A DNA stretch of 64,000 nucleotides from contig NZ_AHCA01000003.1 of the NCBI RefSeq assembly GCF_000238355.1, forward strand, positions 124,001-188,000, read 5' to 3'. This DNA is from Pseudoalteromonas haloplanktis ATCC 14393. GTDB lineage: Bacteria > Pseudomonadota > Gammaproteobacteria > Enterobacterales > Alteromonadaceae. The position numbers and the translations under genes were made by a program. Below the pieces are notes generated by a model. The model searched no databases. It saw nothing but the letters and a program-made list of their open reading frames with translations, and was not told the origin of the DNA. Shown here one piece after another: positions 9,071 through 18,686 of this stretch (position 1 is the stretch's first letter; every line of letters starts with the position of its first letter).

Positions 9071-9766
9071 TCATGCTGGCGGCGCTAGTACCTGAGCATA
9101 GCGGTTAATCACGTGCTGGTAATAAATTGGATTTTGATTAAGCATACGTTGATAGTGTGTAAGTAATTTTTGCTGATAGCAATGATGCTGCGGTTGTCCA
9201 CTATGCCACATACTAGAGCCTGTCAGTGTTAAACGGTGCTTTGCCTGTTTACTTATGTGGATAACCTCATAAAAGCGGTTATTCTCACAAACAATGGCTT
9301 CATTTATCAACCTCATCCCTTGCTCTAACAAGCCTTCACGTACTTTATAAGTATGGTGCACAGGGCAAATAATAAACTCCAGCTCGGCTAATATTTCACC
9401 TTTATTTATATTCGCAAACTGTTGCTGTGCGGCTAAGATATGATTAATAAAACGCAATAATAATTCACCACCGACTCCTGCGATGATCACTAAGTTTCGC
9501 TGCTGGAAGTTAATCGCTATGTCAGCAACATCTATACAATGAACTTGCCAGTGCGCCGCACCTTGAGTTGGGCTGTAACGAGTAAGCTTAGCTGTCAGCT
9601 CGTCCATTAATGCAGGCACAATATCAACAAAGTGGATTGTATCGGCAGCTTCTCGTTCAACTAACTGCATTCCCAATAAACCATGATCGCAACAACAATC
9701 CCAAATTGCTTGAAAACCAGGTTTAATAAAACTGTCTATTGTTGCTAACCGTTTACTTAAACGCAT
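9071..9766 (-). CDS. trmK: tRNA (adenine(22)-N1)-methyltransferase family protein TrmK
   Basis: This 231-residue Rossmann methyltransferase starts MRLSKRLATIDSFI, like the TrmK (YqfN/DUF633) family. The SAM motif region WDCCCDHGLLG replaces the usual DIGSDHAYLP. Family members methylate N1 of A22 in tRNA. The start is 5 bases from the stop of the upstream RlmI-type methyltransferase, so the pair is probably co-transcribed with uvrB. The substrate is inferred only from the family. Confidence 0.65.
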   Translation of the reverse strand: MRLSKRLATIDSFIKPGFQAIWDCCCDHGLLGMQLVEREAADTIHFVDIVPALMDELTAKLTRYSPTQGAAHWQVHCIDVADIAINFQQRNLVIIAGVGGELLLRFINHILAAQQQFANINKGEILAELEFIICPVHHTYKVREGLLEQGMRLINEAIVCENNRFYEVIHISKQAKHRLTLTGSSMWHSGQPQHHCYQQKLLTHYQRMLNQNPIYYQHVINRYAQVLAPPA

Positions 9767-9771
9767 CGTTA

Positions 9772-10701
9772 TTACTGCGCAGCTGTTTGGTAAATCAAGG
9801 CCTTTAAACTACGGTCGCTATCAACATCAACAAAACCAAGAGTCGGCGCTAAACGCTCTACAAATTCAATCGCACCTTGGGTATGCTCAGCAATCAGCGC
9901 TTTAAATGCGGCTTCACTGAGCTCGGGGCTATTAGCGCAAAGCAACAGCTTAGTATTATCATTGAGGAGCTCAGGTAAGCGGCGCAACACTTTTTGGTAA
10001 TCTTTAGTTAAAATAAAACTGCCTTTTTGAAAGCTTGGCGGATCAACAATAATTAAGTCAAATGGCGCCGCTTTTTTGAGCTTACCAAACGACTTTAAAA
10101 TATCGTGCGGTAAGAAGCTCACACCACGGTCAAAACCATTTAGTTGGTGATTTTGTTTACCTGCGCGTAGTACCCCTTTATTCATATCCATGTTGATCAC
10201 ACTATCGGCACCACCATGCATTGCAGCAACCGAAAAACCACAGGTGTAAGAAAATAAATTCAACACTTTTGCATGTTTACTATGTGCCTGTACAAATTCA
10301 CGGCCACGGCGCATATCAGGGAAAATACCCGTGTTTTGACGGCTCATTAAATCAACTAAAAACTGGCACTGCCCTTCTTTTACTACATGAGGACTAGGCA
10401 ATTGACCATATAACAAAGTGTTTTCTGTTTGTTGCCCTGCACGCTGTTGAAAAACCAGCGAGGTAACAGCATCAGCGGCATGTGTTTGTGACCACTCCCA
10501 TAGTAGCTGACTAAGCTGCTGTAGCTCACTCGCAGGAATTTCCTCATAAGAGACAACAAATAAACACGGTGGATAAAAGTCGATATTTAAATGGCTTAAC
10601 TGCTCAACACTGTGACCACGGCCATGAAAAACACGGCACAGTTCGTGCTCAGTGAATGGGGCACTTTCAAGTGCGTTAATAAGGGGCGTAAAATTAGGCA
10701 T
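9772..10701 (-). CDS. RlmI/RlmK-type class I SAM-dependent RNA methyltransferase
   Basis: This 309-residue protein has the core of the COG1092 family: [15 protein letters not shown] (SAM motif I, about residues 147-161), DMNKG, and the catalytic-loop motif [10 protein letters not shown] (about 219-228). Family members modify C5 of cytosine or N2 of guanine in 23S rRNA. It lacks the N-terminal PUA domain of RlmI. The start overlaps the uvrB stop by 8 bases, indicating an operon. Confidence 0.75.
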   Translation of the reverse strand: MPNFTPLINALESAPFTEHELCRVFHGRGHSVEQLSHLNIDFYPPCLFVVSYEEIPASELQQLSQLLWEWSQTHAADAVTSLVFQQRAGQQTENTLLYGQLPSPHVVKEGQCQFLVDLMSRQNTGIFPDMRRGREFVQAHSKHAKVLNLFSYTCGFSVAAMHGGADSVINMDMNKGVLRAGKQNHQLNGFDRGVSFLPHDILKSFGKLKKAAPFDLIIVDPPSFQKGSFILTKDYQKVLRRLPELLNDNTKLLLCANSPELSEAAFKALIAEHTQGAIEFVERLAPTLGFVDVDSDRSLKALIYQTAAQ

Positions 10702-12694
10702 TTTTAATTAACTGTTGTTGTAATTCATGGATTTCATCGCGTACAGATGCGGCTTTTTCAAACTCTAAATCACTGGCATAAGCATGCATTTTGGTTTCGA
10801 GTTGCTTAATTTGCACTGCTATTTCTTTCGCGCTGAGTACGTGTTTAGATTCTTTGCGGATCAGCTGTAAATTATCTTGTGGACCTGCACGTTCACCCAC
10901 ATCCATAACATCAGTAATCTTTTTAAGCAATGCTTGAGGTTCAATACCATGCTTAATATTATAAGCATGTTGAATATCACGACGACGCTGTGTTTCATCA
11001 ATCGCTTTAGCCATGGATTTAGTGACATGGTCACCATATAAAATAGCACGGCCATTTAAGTGACGAGCAGCACGACCAATGGTTTGAATTAACGCTCGAG
11101 CTGAGCGTAAGAAGCCTTCTTTATCCGCATCAAGTATGGCAACTAAGGACACTTCTGGCATATCCAAGCCTTCTCTTAGTAAGTTAATACCTACTAACAC
11201 ATCAAACACACCAGCACGGAAATCACGTATAATTTCAACTCGCTCCACGGTATCAATGTCTGAGTGTAAATAGCGAACTTTCACATCATGCTCAGATAAA
11301 TAGTCCGTTAAATCTTCCGCCATACGTTTGGTTAACGTAGTGACTAGCACACGTTCATCTATTTCTACCCGCTTATAAATTTCCGACAATAAGTCATCGA
11401 CCTGCGTCGCTACAGGGCGAACTTCAATTTGTGGATCGAGTAGCCCTGTGGGGCGAATTACTTGCTCCGCAATTTCATCACCACAACGCTCTAATTCAAA
11501 GTCACCCGGTGTAGCTGATACATAGATTGTTTGCGGTGCAATCGCTTCAAACTCTTCAAAGCGCAGCGGACGATTATCCATCGCTGAGGGCATCCGAAAA
11601 CCATATTCCACGAGGTTTTCTTTACGACTGCGATCACCTTTGTACATAGCACCAATTTGCGACACCGTAACGTGGGATTCATCAATAATCATTAATGCAT
11701 CGTCAGGTAAGTAATCAAGCAAAGTTGGCGGCGGATCACCCGGCGTACGCCCAGATAAATAACGACTGTAGTTTTCTATACCAGAGCAATAACCAAGCTC
11801 GGTCATCATTTCAATGTCGTATTGAGTTCGCTGTGCCACACGTTGCTCTTCAACTAATTTATTAGCACTAAGTAACTGTGCTCGGCGTTCTTTTAGTTCT
11901 GCTTTGATGTGCTCAACTGCGTCAAGAATTTTCTCTCTCGGCGTCACATAGTGGGTCTTCGGGTAGATAGTTGCACGCACAATGTGTTTTTCAACAGCAC
12001 CGGTGAGTGGGTCAAAAATACTCAGACGTTCAATTTCATCGTCAAACATTTCTACACGCACTGCAAAGGTATCTGATTCGGCGGGGAAGATATCCACCAC
12101 TTCACCGCGCACCCGATAAGTGCCACGGCTAAAATCAATATCATTACGAGTGTATTGAATTTCGGCTAAACGACGCAGCATATCTCGTTGATCAACTTTT
12201 TCGCCCACTTTCAGCAATAGCATCATCTTCATGTATGATTTTGGATCACCCAAACCATAAATAGCTGAAACCGACGCCACAATAATAGTGTCTCTACGTT
12301 CTAATAATGCTTTGGTTGCGCTTAAGCGCATTTGCTCAATGTGTTCATTGATTGAGGCATCTTTTTCAATAAAGGTATCGCTTGCAACCACATAAGCTTC
12401 CGGCTGATAATAATCGTAATAGGAAACAAAATATTCCACCGCGTTATGCGGGAAAAACTCTTTCATTTCACCGTAAAGTTGTGCTGCAAGGGTTTTATTA
12501 TGTGCCATGATGATCGTTGGACGATTCAAATCACTGATAATATTGGCCATGGTAAAGGTTTTACCCGTACCCGTTGCTCCCAATAACGTTTGATGAGCCA
12601 GTCCAGCTTCTAACCCCTCGCATAACTGCGCAATCGCGGTGGGTTGATCCCCTGCGGGCTTAAATTTAGAAACCAGTTGAAAATGGTCACTCAT
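10694..12694 (-). CDS. uvrB: UvrABC system protein B
   Basis: This 666-residue helicase-like subunit of nucleotide excision repair verifies lesions and recruits UvrC. Walker A GATGTGKT is at residues 39-46, the beta-hairpin region [10 protein letters not shown] follows, then DESH (motif II) and a C-terminal UVR domain that contacts UvrC. I use the ATG at 12694 because it overlaps the TGA of the upstream MATE gene (ATGA); the start 9 bases earlier is also possible. E. coli UvrB has 673 residues. Confidence 0.95.
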   Translation of the reverse strand: MSDHFQLVSKFKPAGDQPTAIAQLCEGLEAGLAHQTLLGATGTGKTFTMANIISDLNRPTIIMAHNKTLAAQLYGEMKEFFPHNAVEYFVSYYDYYQPEAYVVASDTFIEKDASINEHIEQMRLSATKALLERRDTIIVASVSAIYGLGDPKSYMKMMLLLKVGEKVDQRDMLRRLAEIQYTRNDIDFSRGTYRVRGEVVDIFPAESDTFAVRVEMFDDEIERLSIFDPLTGAVEKHIVRATIYPKTHYVTPREKILDAVEHIKAELKERRAQLLSANKLVEEQRVAQRTQYDIEMMTELGYCSGIENYSRYLSGRTPGDPPPTLLDYLPDDALMIIDESHVTVSQIGAMYKGDRSRKENLVEYGFRMPSAMDNRPLRFEEFEAIAPQTIYVSATPGDFELERCGDEIAEQVIRPTGLLDPQIEVRPVATQVDDLLSEIYKRVEIDERVLVTTLTKRMAEDLTDYLSEHDVKVRYLHSDIDTVERVEIIRDFRAGVFDVLVGINLLREGLDMPEVSLVAILDADKEGFLRSARALIQTIGRAARHLNGRAILYGDHVTKSMAKAIDETQRRRDIQHAYNIKHGIEPQALLKKITDVMDVGERAGPQDNLQLIRKESKHVLSAKEIAVQIKQLETKMHAYASDLEFEKAASVRDEIHELQQQLIKNA

Positions 12695-14070
12695 GCTTGG
12701 CACTCCTGTACAGCCTGATTACTGATCATATCCAGTTCTTTAATAAACCATTTATACGCTACTATGGCAGTAAATAAATTACCTACCGCTGCGCCTATTA
12801 GTAAACCCGGTAAACCGGCATATACATTACCAATATAAGCAAATGGAACATAAAAAATAAATAATCGGATAACACTTAAAATTAGCGCATTCATCGGCTT
12901 ATGTAAGGCATTAAACGATGAGTTTGTTAAAATAATCACGCCTTGTAAACCGTAGCTCAATGGCAAGGTGAAAATAAATAAGGTGATCACATCGATAACC
13001 AATTGCTCTTTACCAAATAATTGGCTGATCACGCCTGAAAATGCAATTAGCAATAAATAAATAATAAATTGCCAAATCATCACAAACTTTAAGGTTGTAG
13101 TATACGCGTCTTTAACACGGCACAATTTACCAGCTCCAAAGTTTTGACTAATAAACGGTGGTAATGTCATCGATAATGCTAACACCACAAGACTGGCAAT
13201 TGACTCAATTCGGCTACCAACACCAAATGCTGCAACAGCCTCAGGGCCATGATACGCCACCATCGCGGTCATTATCGCCATAGCTACCGGTGTTAACATG
13301 TTTGCCCCTGCTGCGGGTAAACCAATTTTTAATATTTTACGAATCGAACTTAATGGCGTTTGGCTATTTGCTTTTAAGCTTAATAAGCCTTTTTTAACTG
13401 CTAATAAATATAAAATAATAATTACCGCAACCGCCCACGCAATAACGCTGGCAATTGCTGCGCCTTGAATACCCAGCGCAGGGATAGGCCCAAAACCAAA
13501 AATTAACATCGGATCGAGTACCGCATTAATAAGCCCTGCCCCGCCCATCACAATACTTGGGGTTTTAGTGTCTCCGCTGGCACGCAATACTGAATTTCCT
13601 ACCATGGGCGTTATTAAAAATACACTGCCTAAAAACCACACACTCATATAATCGTGGATCAATGGCAGTACAACATCCCCTGCTCCTAATAGTTTAAAAA
13701 TGGGGGCGATAAGGAGGTAGCCAAATAACGACAAGCACACCACCATAACAACCGCTATTAGCAACGCCATACTGGCATCAAAGCGTGCTTCTTCAATATT
13801 ATTGCTACCAAGCGCTTTAGCTATCACCGCAGAGGTGCCAATGCCTAAACCAATTGCAAGGCTAATCACTGTAAAGGTAACGGGAAAGGTAAAGCTAACT
13901 GCAGCCAAGGGTTCAGTACCGAGTAAACTGATAAAAAATGTATCTACAATATTAAACATCATTAAAGTGATCATCCCAAAAATCATCGGGATCGTCATTT
14001 TCTTCAATGTTGGCACGATGGGAGCATTTAATAAATCGGGAGCTGTGTTAGTCTGCAAAGTTGCGCGCAT
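12691..14070 (-). CDS. MATE family multidrug/Na+ efflux transporter
   Basis: 459 residues with about 12 transmembrane segments. The N-terminal MATE signature includes [20 protein letters not shown], with a second-half repeat at [12 protein letters not shown]. Such proteins export cationic drugs or metabolites in exchange for Na+ or H+. The stop overlaps the uvrB start by 4 bases, so the two are translationally coupled. The promoter should lie in the 535-base region upstream. Confidence 0.85.
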   Translation of the reverse strand: MRATLQTNTAPDLLNAPIVPTLKKMTIPMIFGMITLMMFNIVDTFFISLLGTEPLAAVSFTFPVTFTVISLAIGLGIGTSAVIAKALGSNNIEEARFDASMALLIAVVMVVCLSLFGYLLIAPIFKLLGAGDVVLPLIHDYMSVWFLGSVFLITPMVGNSVLRASGDTKTPSIVMGGAGLINAVLDPMLIFGFGPIPALGIQGAAIASVIAWAVAVIIILYLLAVKKGLLSLKANSQTPLSSIRKILKIGLPAAGANMLTPVAMAIMTAMVAYHGPEAVAAFGVGSRIESIASLVVLALSMTLPPFISQNFGAGKLCRVKDAYTTTLKFVMIWQFIIYLLLIAFSGVISQLFGKEQLVIDVITLFIFTLPLSYGLQGVIILTNSSFNALHKPMNALILSVIRLFIFYVPFAYIGNVYAGLPGLLIGAAVGNLFTAIVAYKWFIKELDMISNQAVQECQA

Positions 14071-14605
14071 GGGAATAAATAAACCTCTTTTATTAAGCGT
14101 GGTATTTTAAAGCATCGAGGCTTGGCAAGCCATGCATTTATCAAGTGATTATGAATTGCTGATAAAAATGCCTAAAAAATAATAGAAAAGTGTGCTTTTT
14201 ACGTGCTTTAACGCAATTTCAGTTCGAACCATAGCTAAAAACAATAAAAATACATTTTTGTAACCTTTATCACAAAAACATCGCGACTGGCGGTGCATTT
14301 TTACACAAAAATTGCGCTAATCGAATCGTCACGAATAAATTTACTCATCAACCAGACTACTTTCCGCTTATTTTTACAAGTCATTGTTTTAAAATAAGAT
14401 AAAAAAACTGATTTAAATGCTTGATATCCTCACAGCACCCTAAAAACATGGCTCTGACAACGTTCTTAAAGTTTCATAAACAGAGTTATCCACAGAAACC
14501 GTGGATAACTCTTGCAAAGCCACGCTAATAAAGGCCTACAAAGGGGCGACTTAAATCGCCTCGTAACAATGTTGGCAAATACTAACTTTAGACAATTTGC
14601 CACAA
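14071..14605. other. Host intergenic DNA between the MATE gene and the prophage
   Basis: A+T-rich, with no convincing reading frame. It should hold the promoter of the MATE-uvrB operon. The one structured element is a palindrome containing a perfect DnaA box (listed separately). It continues, in the uninserted chromosome, into 50388 onward. Confidence 0.5.
14482..14512. promoter_or_regulatory. Palindrome containing a DnaA box
   Basis: A perfect 12-bp inverted repeat (AGAGTTATCCAC, 7-base loop, GTGGATAACTCT). The left arm gives TTATCCACA, identical to the DnaA box consensus (14486-14494); the right arm gives TTATCCACG, one mismatch. It may bind DnaA, or be a hairpin with no such role. It lies 94 bases outside the prophage. 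Confidence 0.4.
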
Positions 14606-14610
14606 ACAGC
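14606..14610. repeat. Target-site duplication, left copy (ACAGC)
   Basis: ACAGC directly abuts the TG of the left prophage terminus and is repeated at 50383-50387 directly after the CA of the right terminus. A 5-bp duplication is what MuA-type transposition leaves. Confidence 0.85.
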
Positions 14611-14710
14611 TGTAGCCGACGACCTAATTTGATAAATGGCACGGGTTTAAATGATAATTCTTTTTTTATCACTTATGCCGCGCGGCCTAAGGTGATAAGC
14701 GGTGGTTAAT
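14611..14710. repeat. Prophage terminus corresponding to Mu R end, with transposase-binding-like repeats
   Basis: After the terminal TGTA, the motif TGATAA recurs at 14630, 14652 and 14693, twice in the context TTAAATGATAA/CTAATTTGATAA. The same motif recurs at the other terminus, as expected for MuA-type binding sites. No gene is present in this stretch. Confidence 0.7.
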
Positions 14711-14736
14711 AAAAAAGCAGCTTTCGCTGCTTTTTT
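14711..14736. terminator. Bidirectional hairpin terminator at the end of the prophage late region
   Basis: AAAAAAGCAGC, loop TTTC, GCTGCTTTTTT: an 11-bp stem with T runs in both directions. It overlaps the stop codon of the last phage gene and would stop late transcription before the phage end and the host MATE-uvrB operon. Confidence 0.85.
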
Positions 14737-15112
14737 ATTCGGTGGTGGTCTTTGCCAACTTGAGAAGTGCTGAGATAGGTTGTGATAAGTCTTCACCTGT
14801 CTCATATTGCCTGTCTATAAGCTCCTCAGCGCCTCGAATCAGCTCGATGAACACACCGTTAGGATTATTGGTAAAGTGCTTTAAATGAGACGTACGGCTC
14901 GCTAGCTTGCGATTACGCACTAAATCTACAATTTCCTTTGGCACACCTTCTTGCCTTAATAAACCGCATAACTCTGATAGCGATTCATCAGTTATCTTTT
15001 GCAAATGCCTTTCTGGTATTTTTACCATAGCTTCAAGCATATAGAAACGATATGAGAAAACACCTAGAGCGACAATGCCGCAAAGCAACAACAATACAAT
15101 AAGAACATCCAT
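14735..15112 (-). CDS. Prophage membrane protein, unknown function (125 aa)
   Basis: One N-terminal transmembrane helix (about residues 3-22) is followed by about 100 charged, helical residues. I do not recognise a family. It is the last gene before the Mu-R-like end, where Mu-type phages often carry accessory genes, and its start overlaps the end of the preceding membrane protein gene by 49 bases, so the two are probably translated together. Confidence 0.6.
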   Translation of the reverse strand: MDVLIVLLLLCGIVALGVFSYRFYMLEAMVKIPERHLQKITDESLSELCGLLRQEGVPKEIVDLVRNRKLASRTSHLKHFTNNPNGVFIELIRGAEELIDRQYETGEDLSQPISALLKLAKTTTE

Positions 15113-15636
15113 ACTAACTTACCTTTCAACTCGCCTCGGGACAGCAACGCTAGTGCTAGAAACAATAGATTTGCGTTAACCCCTATGCTGTAAACATCCC
15201 AAAGTAACCAACTATCGTCACTATACTCGTTTGGCCTACCGCTAAAATTCAATCCCGTAATGTTGCGATCAATAAACATTAAAGTGTTTAAAAATGCGTT
15301 TATGGCCATAGTAATAAACACCAGTTTAACCAGTTCGTTAAACATTACACCAAACAACCAATGAAAACCTATTACCGCAAAAGCCTGAAAAAGCGAGAAT
15401 ACTGCCCATACTAAGTACCAATAGTAAATTTGGTCATCAATAACTAACAGACTTAATACATTGCTGTGCAAGTAATCACCTAATGCCAATCCAGCAGACA
15501 TAACTCCCGCTGAAATAGCAATAGAATAACTTTTTGGTTTTCGATAGAACGCCAATATAGACGCAACTATAAAAGCGATTAACTCAAGTTTATTGAATGA
15601 ATAACTTAAAATCACACCAATAGTTGGCAGCTCCAT
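15064..15636 (-). CDS. Prophage multi-pass membrane protein, unknown function (190 aa)
   Basis: Five to six hydrophobic segments (about residues 15-30, 38-54, 60-70, 75-110, 145-165, 170-190) and no soluble domain. Not recognised. The ATG at 15636 overlaps the stop of the preceding 58-residue gene (TAATG), and its 3' end overlaps the next gene. A paired membrane role such as exclusion or lysis control is conceivable but unproven. Confidence 0.6.
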   Translation of the reverse strand: MELPTIGVILSYSFNKLELIAFIVASILAFYRKPKSYSIAISAGVMSAGLALGDYLHSNVLSLLVIDDQIYYWYLVWAVFSLFQAFAVIGFHWLFGVMFNELVKLVFITMAINAFLNTLMFIDRNITGLNFSGRPNEYSDDSWLLWDVYSIGVNANLLFLALALLSRGELKGKLVWMFLLYCCCFAALSL

Positions 15637-15812
15637 TATTGAGGTTTTTTATCTTTGACTGGGTGCCCACCGCCGCCATTCATTAGTTTCATTTCTGATT
15701 CTAACGTTGCCGCAAAATCAACTTTCTGATCCGTTGTTGGCTTTAACTGCTGTTTGTTTTTCTGGTTTAGTTCGTTTGTATTAGATAGGTTGATAGAATT
15801 ATCTATTTTCAT
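15636..15812 (-). CDS. Small prophage protein (58 aa), unknown
   Basis: The ATG at 15812 is preceded by AAAGGAG at good spacing, and the stop overlaps the next start as TAATG; both support a real gene. The product is hydrophilic, Asn/Gln/Lys-rich in the first half, contains VDFAA (residues 32-36) and ends in a Gly/Lys-rich tail (NGGGGHPVKDKK). No family is recognised. The VDFAA stretch also occurs in the 24-residue frame just upstream. Confidence 0.65.
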   Translation of the reverse strand: MKIDNSINLSNTNELNQKNKQQLKPTTDQKVDFAATLESEMKLMNGGGGHPVKDKKPQ

Positions 15813-15814
15813 AT

Positions 15815-15889
15815 TTAAACTCCTTTATTATTAAATATGGCCGCAAAATCTACATTATCGTTTCTGTTTTTACAACAAGTTAAACTCAT
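15815..15889 (-). CDS. Possible mini-ORF (24 aa) sharing VDFAA with the next gene
   Basis: ATG at 15889, stop at 15815, ending just before the next gene's start (3 bases). The product contains CC near its N-terminus and DNVDFAAIF. The shared VDFAA and the nearly identical surrounding DNA suggest a partial tandem duplication. The ribosome-binding site is weak, so translation is uncertain. Confidence 0.3.
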   Translation of the reverse strand: MSLTCCKNRNDNVDFAAIFNNKGV

Positions 15890-15918
15890 CTGGCTGCCAA
15901 ATAATAAAAAGGTATTAA

Positions 15919-16293
15919 TCACTTCAACTTGCAAGCATTCATCAGAGCATTTTTAGTACTTTCATTTAAGCGGTCATATTCTTCTTGGTTTTCTATTTTT
16001 GGCCCGCCATAACCTCCCCAAACATATAACTCTTTCATTTTTTCCTGATTTGGCTCGTAGATTTCAATGAAAGTCTTTCGAATACGTTTACTCTCACTAC
16101 CTAATTTAGATTCCAATGCATTTATATCTTTTAATGTAACTATTTTATTTCCAAGAATAAGATGTCTAATGGGCTCAACTGCTTGATTAAACTCTTTTCT
16201 TTTTTCCCTGCCTAAAGCTAGTCTGTGACCAATAATCCACCCAAGTAATGTAAACACACAAGCAATAGATACTCTTATCGTCCATTCATTCAT
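15919..16293 (-). CDS. Prophage protein with N-terminal membrane anchor, unknown (124 aa)
   Basis: I prefer the ATG at 16293 over the TTG at 16314 because AGTGA lies 6 bases before it. One transmembrane segment (about residues 5-22) is followed by a basic helix and a soluble domain. The soluble part includes the aromatic-rich YVWGGYGGPK. No family recognised. It sits between tail genes and the small end-region genes. Confidence 0.55.
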   Translation of the reverse strand: MNEWTIRVSIACVFTLLGWIIGHRLALGREKRKEFNQAVEPIRHLILGNKIVTLKDINALESKLGSESKRIRKTFIEIYEPNQEKMKELYVWGGYGGPKIENQEEYDRLNESTKNALMNACKLK

Positions 16294-16319
16294 ATTATTC
16301 ACTTTTATATTCAATAGAT

Positions 16320-16544
16320 TTAAATCTCAATTTCAGTATATGGCAATGTTGGTGCTGAACCAACAATCCTGCCATTTTCTACATATACCGCGCCAGTTTG
16401 AACACTATCACCTAGTACAACACTTTGGCTGCTGTCGCTGTATTCGACTAGTGTTGTGCCGTTTGTATTTACTGTGACGATGGTTGCTATTGTGCGCTGG
16501 GTTTTATCGAGAACTGAGCCTAGTCGGTTTAGTGTATTAGACAT
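16320..16544 (-). CDS. Small prophage tail-region protein (74 aa)
   Basis: Hydrophilic, beta-rich small protein; residues about 20-60 look like a short beta-barrel (VTVNTNGTTLVEYSD then GDSV.TGAVYVENGRIV). Its start lies inside the end of the 611-residue tail gene (8-base overlap), so it is coupled to it. Probably a virion accessory or chaperone; not recognised. Confidence 0.55.
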   Translation of the reverse strand: MSNTLNRLGSVLDKTQRTIATIVTVNTNGTTLVEYSDSSQSVVLGDSVQTGAVYVENGRIVGSAPTLPYTEIEI

Positions 16545-18372
16545 TGCTTACCACCTGTATTGTTTGGCTAACTGTTATAGCGCCTTGGTCGCTGATACTG
16601 GCGTTGATTGTCATGCTGTCGCATGTGGCTTTAAATACTGAATCTGTGTAAGTGATGCCAACTAACATACCTGGGCGGATTGGCGGTAAGTCGTCTAAAA
16701 GCTTTGTTCTTATTGTTGTATTTTGTTTGTTGCCGCTGTTAGCCAGCTCGCACGTTCCACGTTGGCGTGCTGCTTGATTGTGGGTGATTAGCGTGTCTAC
16801 AACATCATTTGCAAACTGATCACCTAGTGAGCCAGCACGTTTGATTTTACACGCTACGCCTTGCTGTTCACCTCGCACAAATACCGCGTTATGTTCCTGG
16901 TTTATTGTTTGGCTAGTGCTGTGCTCAAGTATGATTGAATCGTTAAGGATCACATCACAAATTGCATTGGCTGTGTCCCATGGCATTACGGGCCATGCTG
17001 GAACTACTGATACCGTTTTAGTTGCGTCGTTAATATCGAGTATTGCGCCGACTGATTTAGCCACGCTTAACAGTGCAGCTGCTGGGGTTAAATTGGTATA
17101 AGTAAATGCGCCTGTAGGGATTGGATAATCAATCATTTTATTATCGAGTAACCAGCCCGTATTAACGAGTATGTCAGACATGATCCCCGCTAAAGTTTTA
17201 GCTGTTGGGTTTGCGTAGTTTGTAGCCCTTGCGTAAGGGTTAGATAGTAACGCAAAACGACTGCGACAACTTGCGCTATAACTAGCATTTGCAAAGCGGT
17301 TGCTAGTGCTTGGCTGCTCACAAATCACATAAAATTCATAGCCATTTAGCGAGATTTTAAGCTCTTGTCCCAGGGCACGTTCAAAGTCGATGCGTGAGCA
17401 AAATTTAATATTAGCTGTTGCGCTAAATTGGCCGCGAGATATAGAGTAATTAACGCTGTTGATGAGTATTTTTAAATCGTCTGAAACACGCACACAATTG
17501 ATTGTTGGCTGCATGATGTATGTATTCCTAATTTGTGGTTCTATGGGGATTTTGCGATCAATAGTTGGTACGTCATCATCACCGCGAACTAAGCCGCCCG
17601 GCAAGCCCCAATAGCATACTTTGTCGGGGTTGTTAAAGCGCATGACTAAGCGCCCATTTTGCGTTACTGCTGGCGCTGTGAACTCTAAATTCACATAGCC
17701 TTTAAACGGATGGTTGCGCCAGTAGCAAATGTATTCCTTGTCTGTTTCGCCGTAGTGTATTACCAGCTCTCGTGACTCTAAAAGTGGCTTAACATGCCAA
17801 TGCAGCTCGCGCGCTGTTTTGAGTAATTCAGAGCTGTTCCAAAGCTGTTTAAACTCGATATTTTCAACATCTAACGGGGTTAACCAGTTAAAGTCATACT
17901 CGTTGTACTCAATGTTGGTGATGATTTTATAGGGCATTTGAATAACGTTTGATACATAGCCGCTATTACCCCATGTAACGCTGTTCTGTGCTGTAACTAA
18001 TGCGGTGGTTTGCCAGTCAAAACTAAATGCAACAGGGACTAATTCAGCGTTGCTAAACGCTGTTTCAAACTCGGTTTTAACTGACTGGGTTTGCCATGCT
18101 TGCACTTTTACTTGCGTGATTAATTGCGGGTTTAACCAGCTTAAATCCGACTCAATACCGATATTCGCTTGCAAAAACGGTAGCGTTGGATCAATTGGCC
18201 CAGTGTCATCACCAAAGCGCATAATCAGCGGTGATGTATTTATTGCATGCGGTTTAGTAAATCGCATCACCAACGCGGCATCATTACCCATGACATCCAT
18301 GTCATTTTGATAGCTTAATTGAAGAGGCGATTTATTAACTTTGTATGTGTTAATAAAACGTAATTCAATCAT
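16537..18372 (-). CDS. Large tail protein, probable tail tip/hub component (611 aa)
   Basis: Not recognised by family signature. The N-terminal half has repeated short beta motifs (VNKSPLQL, AINTSPLIMRF, LVMRF). The C-terminal 350 residues read like a siphophage tail hub region: a domain with TAKTLAGIMSDIL and LLSVAKSVGAILDI, then a beta-rich domain. Position after the tape measure and before the phage end supports a tail tip or receptor-binding complex. Its start overlaps the previous gene as ATGA. Confidence 0.55.
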   Translation of the reverse strand: MIELRFINTYKVNKSPLQLSYQNDMDVMGNDAALVMRFTKPHAINTSPLIMRFGDDTGPIDPTLPFLQANIGIESDLSWLNPQLITQVKVQAWQTQSVKTEFETAFSNAELVPVAFSFDWQTTALVTAQNSVTWGNSGYVSNVIQMPYKIITNIEYNEYDFNWLTPLDVENIEFKQLWNSSELLKTARELHWHVKPLLESRELVIHYGETDKEYICYWRNHPFKGYVNLEFTAPAVTQNGRLVMRFNNPDKVCYWGLPGGLVRGDDDVPTIDRKIPIEPQIRNTYIMQPTINCVRVSDDLKILINSVNYSISRGQFSATANIKFCSRIDFERALGQELKISLNGYEFYVICEQPSTSNRFANASYSASCRSRFALLSNPYARATNYANPTAKTLAGIMSDILVNTGWLLDNKMIDYPIPTGAFTYTNLTPAAALLSVAKSVGAILDINDATKTVSVVPAWPVMPWDTANAICDVILNDSIILEHSTSQTINQEHNAVFVRGEQQGVACKIKRAGSLGDQFANDVVDTLITHNQAARQRGTCELANSGNKQNTTIRTKLLDDLPPIRPGMLVGITYTDSVFKATCDSMTINASISDQGAITVSQTIQVVSNV

Positions 18373-18686
18373 GCTACTGTCGGCTCGTATGGTAATGGGT
18401 TAGTTTTATCAAAACTGAATAGGTCGATTAACATTGCCTGTACATTATCTTGAATTGCGGCGTTATACTGCCCATCATCGTCAAACATAACGACAGCTAA
18501 AATAGGATTTACCGAATAAAATAAGGGAAGTATTCTGACATTGTTACCATTTTTTATACTGAAATGAGCAACCTTTTCACCATTCAACTTATTTATAACA
18601 AGTAGCCTTTCCGCATCTTCCGTATTTACAACTAAAGCCGAGAATAACAAGGGAGATTTGTTTATTTTCACTGAGGGTAAAATCAT
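18369..18686 (-). CDS. Small tail-region protein (105 aa)
   Basis: I use the ATG at 18686: it overlaps the TGA of the upstream gene (TGATG) and GGGAGA precedes it. The N-terminus MILPSVKINKSPLLF resembles the start of the following 611-residue protein (YKVNKSPLQL), so the two may share a fold. Unknown function, presumably tail tip. Confidence 0.55.
   Translation of the reverse strand: MILPSVKINKSPLLFSALVVNTEDAERLLVINKLNGEKVAHFSIKNGNNVRILPLFYSVNPILAVVMFDDDGQYNAAIQDNVQAMLIDLFSFDKTNPLPYEPTVA

Noticed and set aside
13802-14110. 102-residue plus-strand frame opposite the MATE gene
   Set aside because: Complement of a hydrophobic coding region with no supporting signal.
14512-14709. Short frames of 65-68 residues on both strands across the left prophage boundary
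   Set aside because: They span the host-phage junction and the binding-site repeats and have no start signals.
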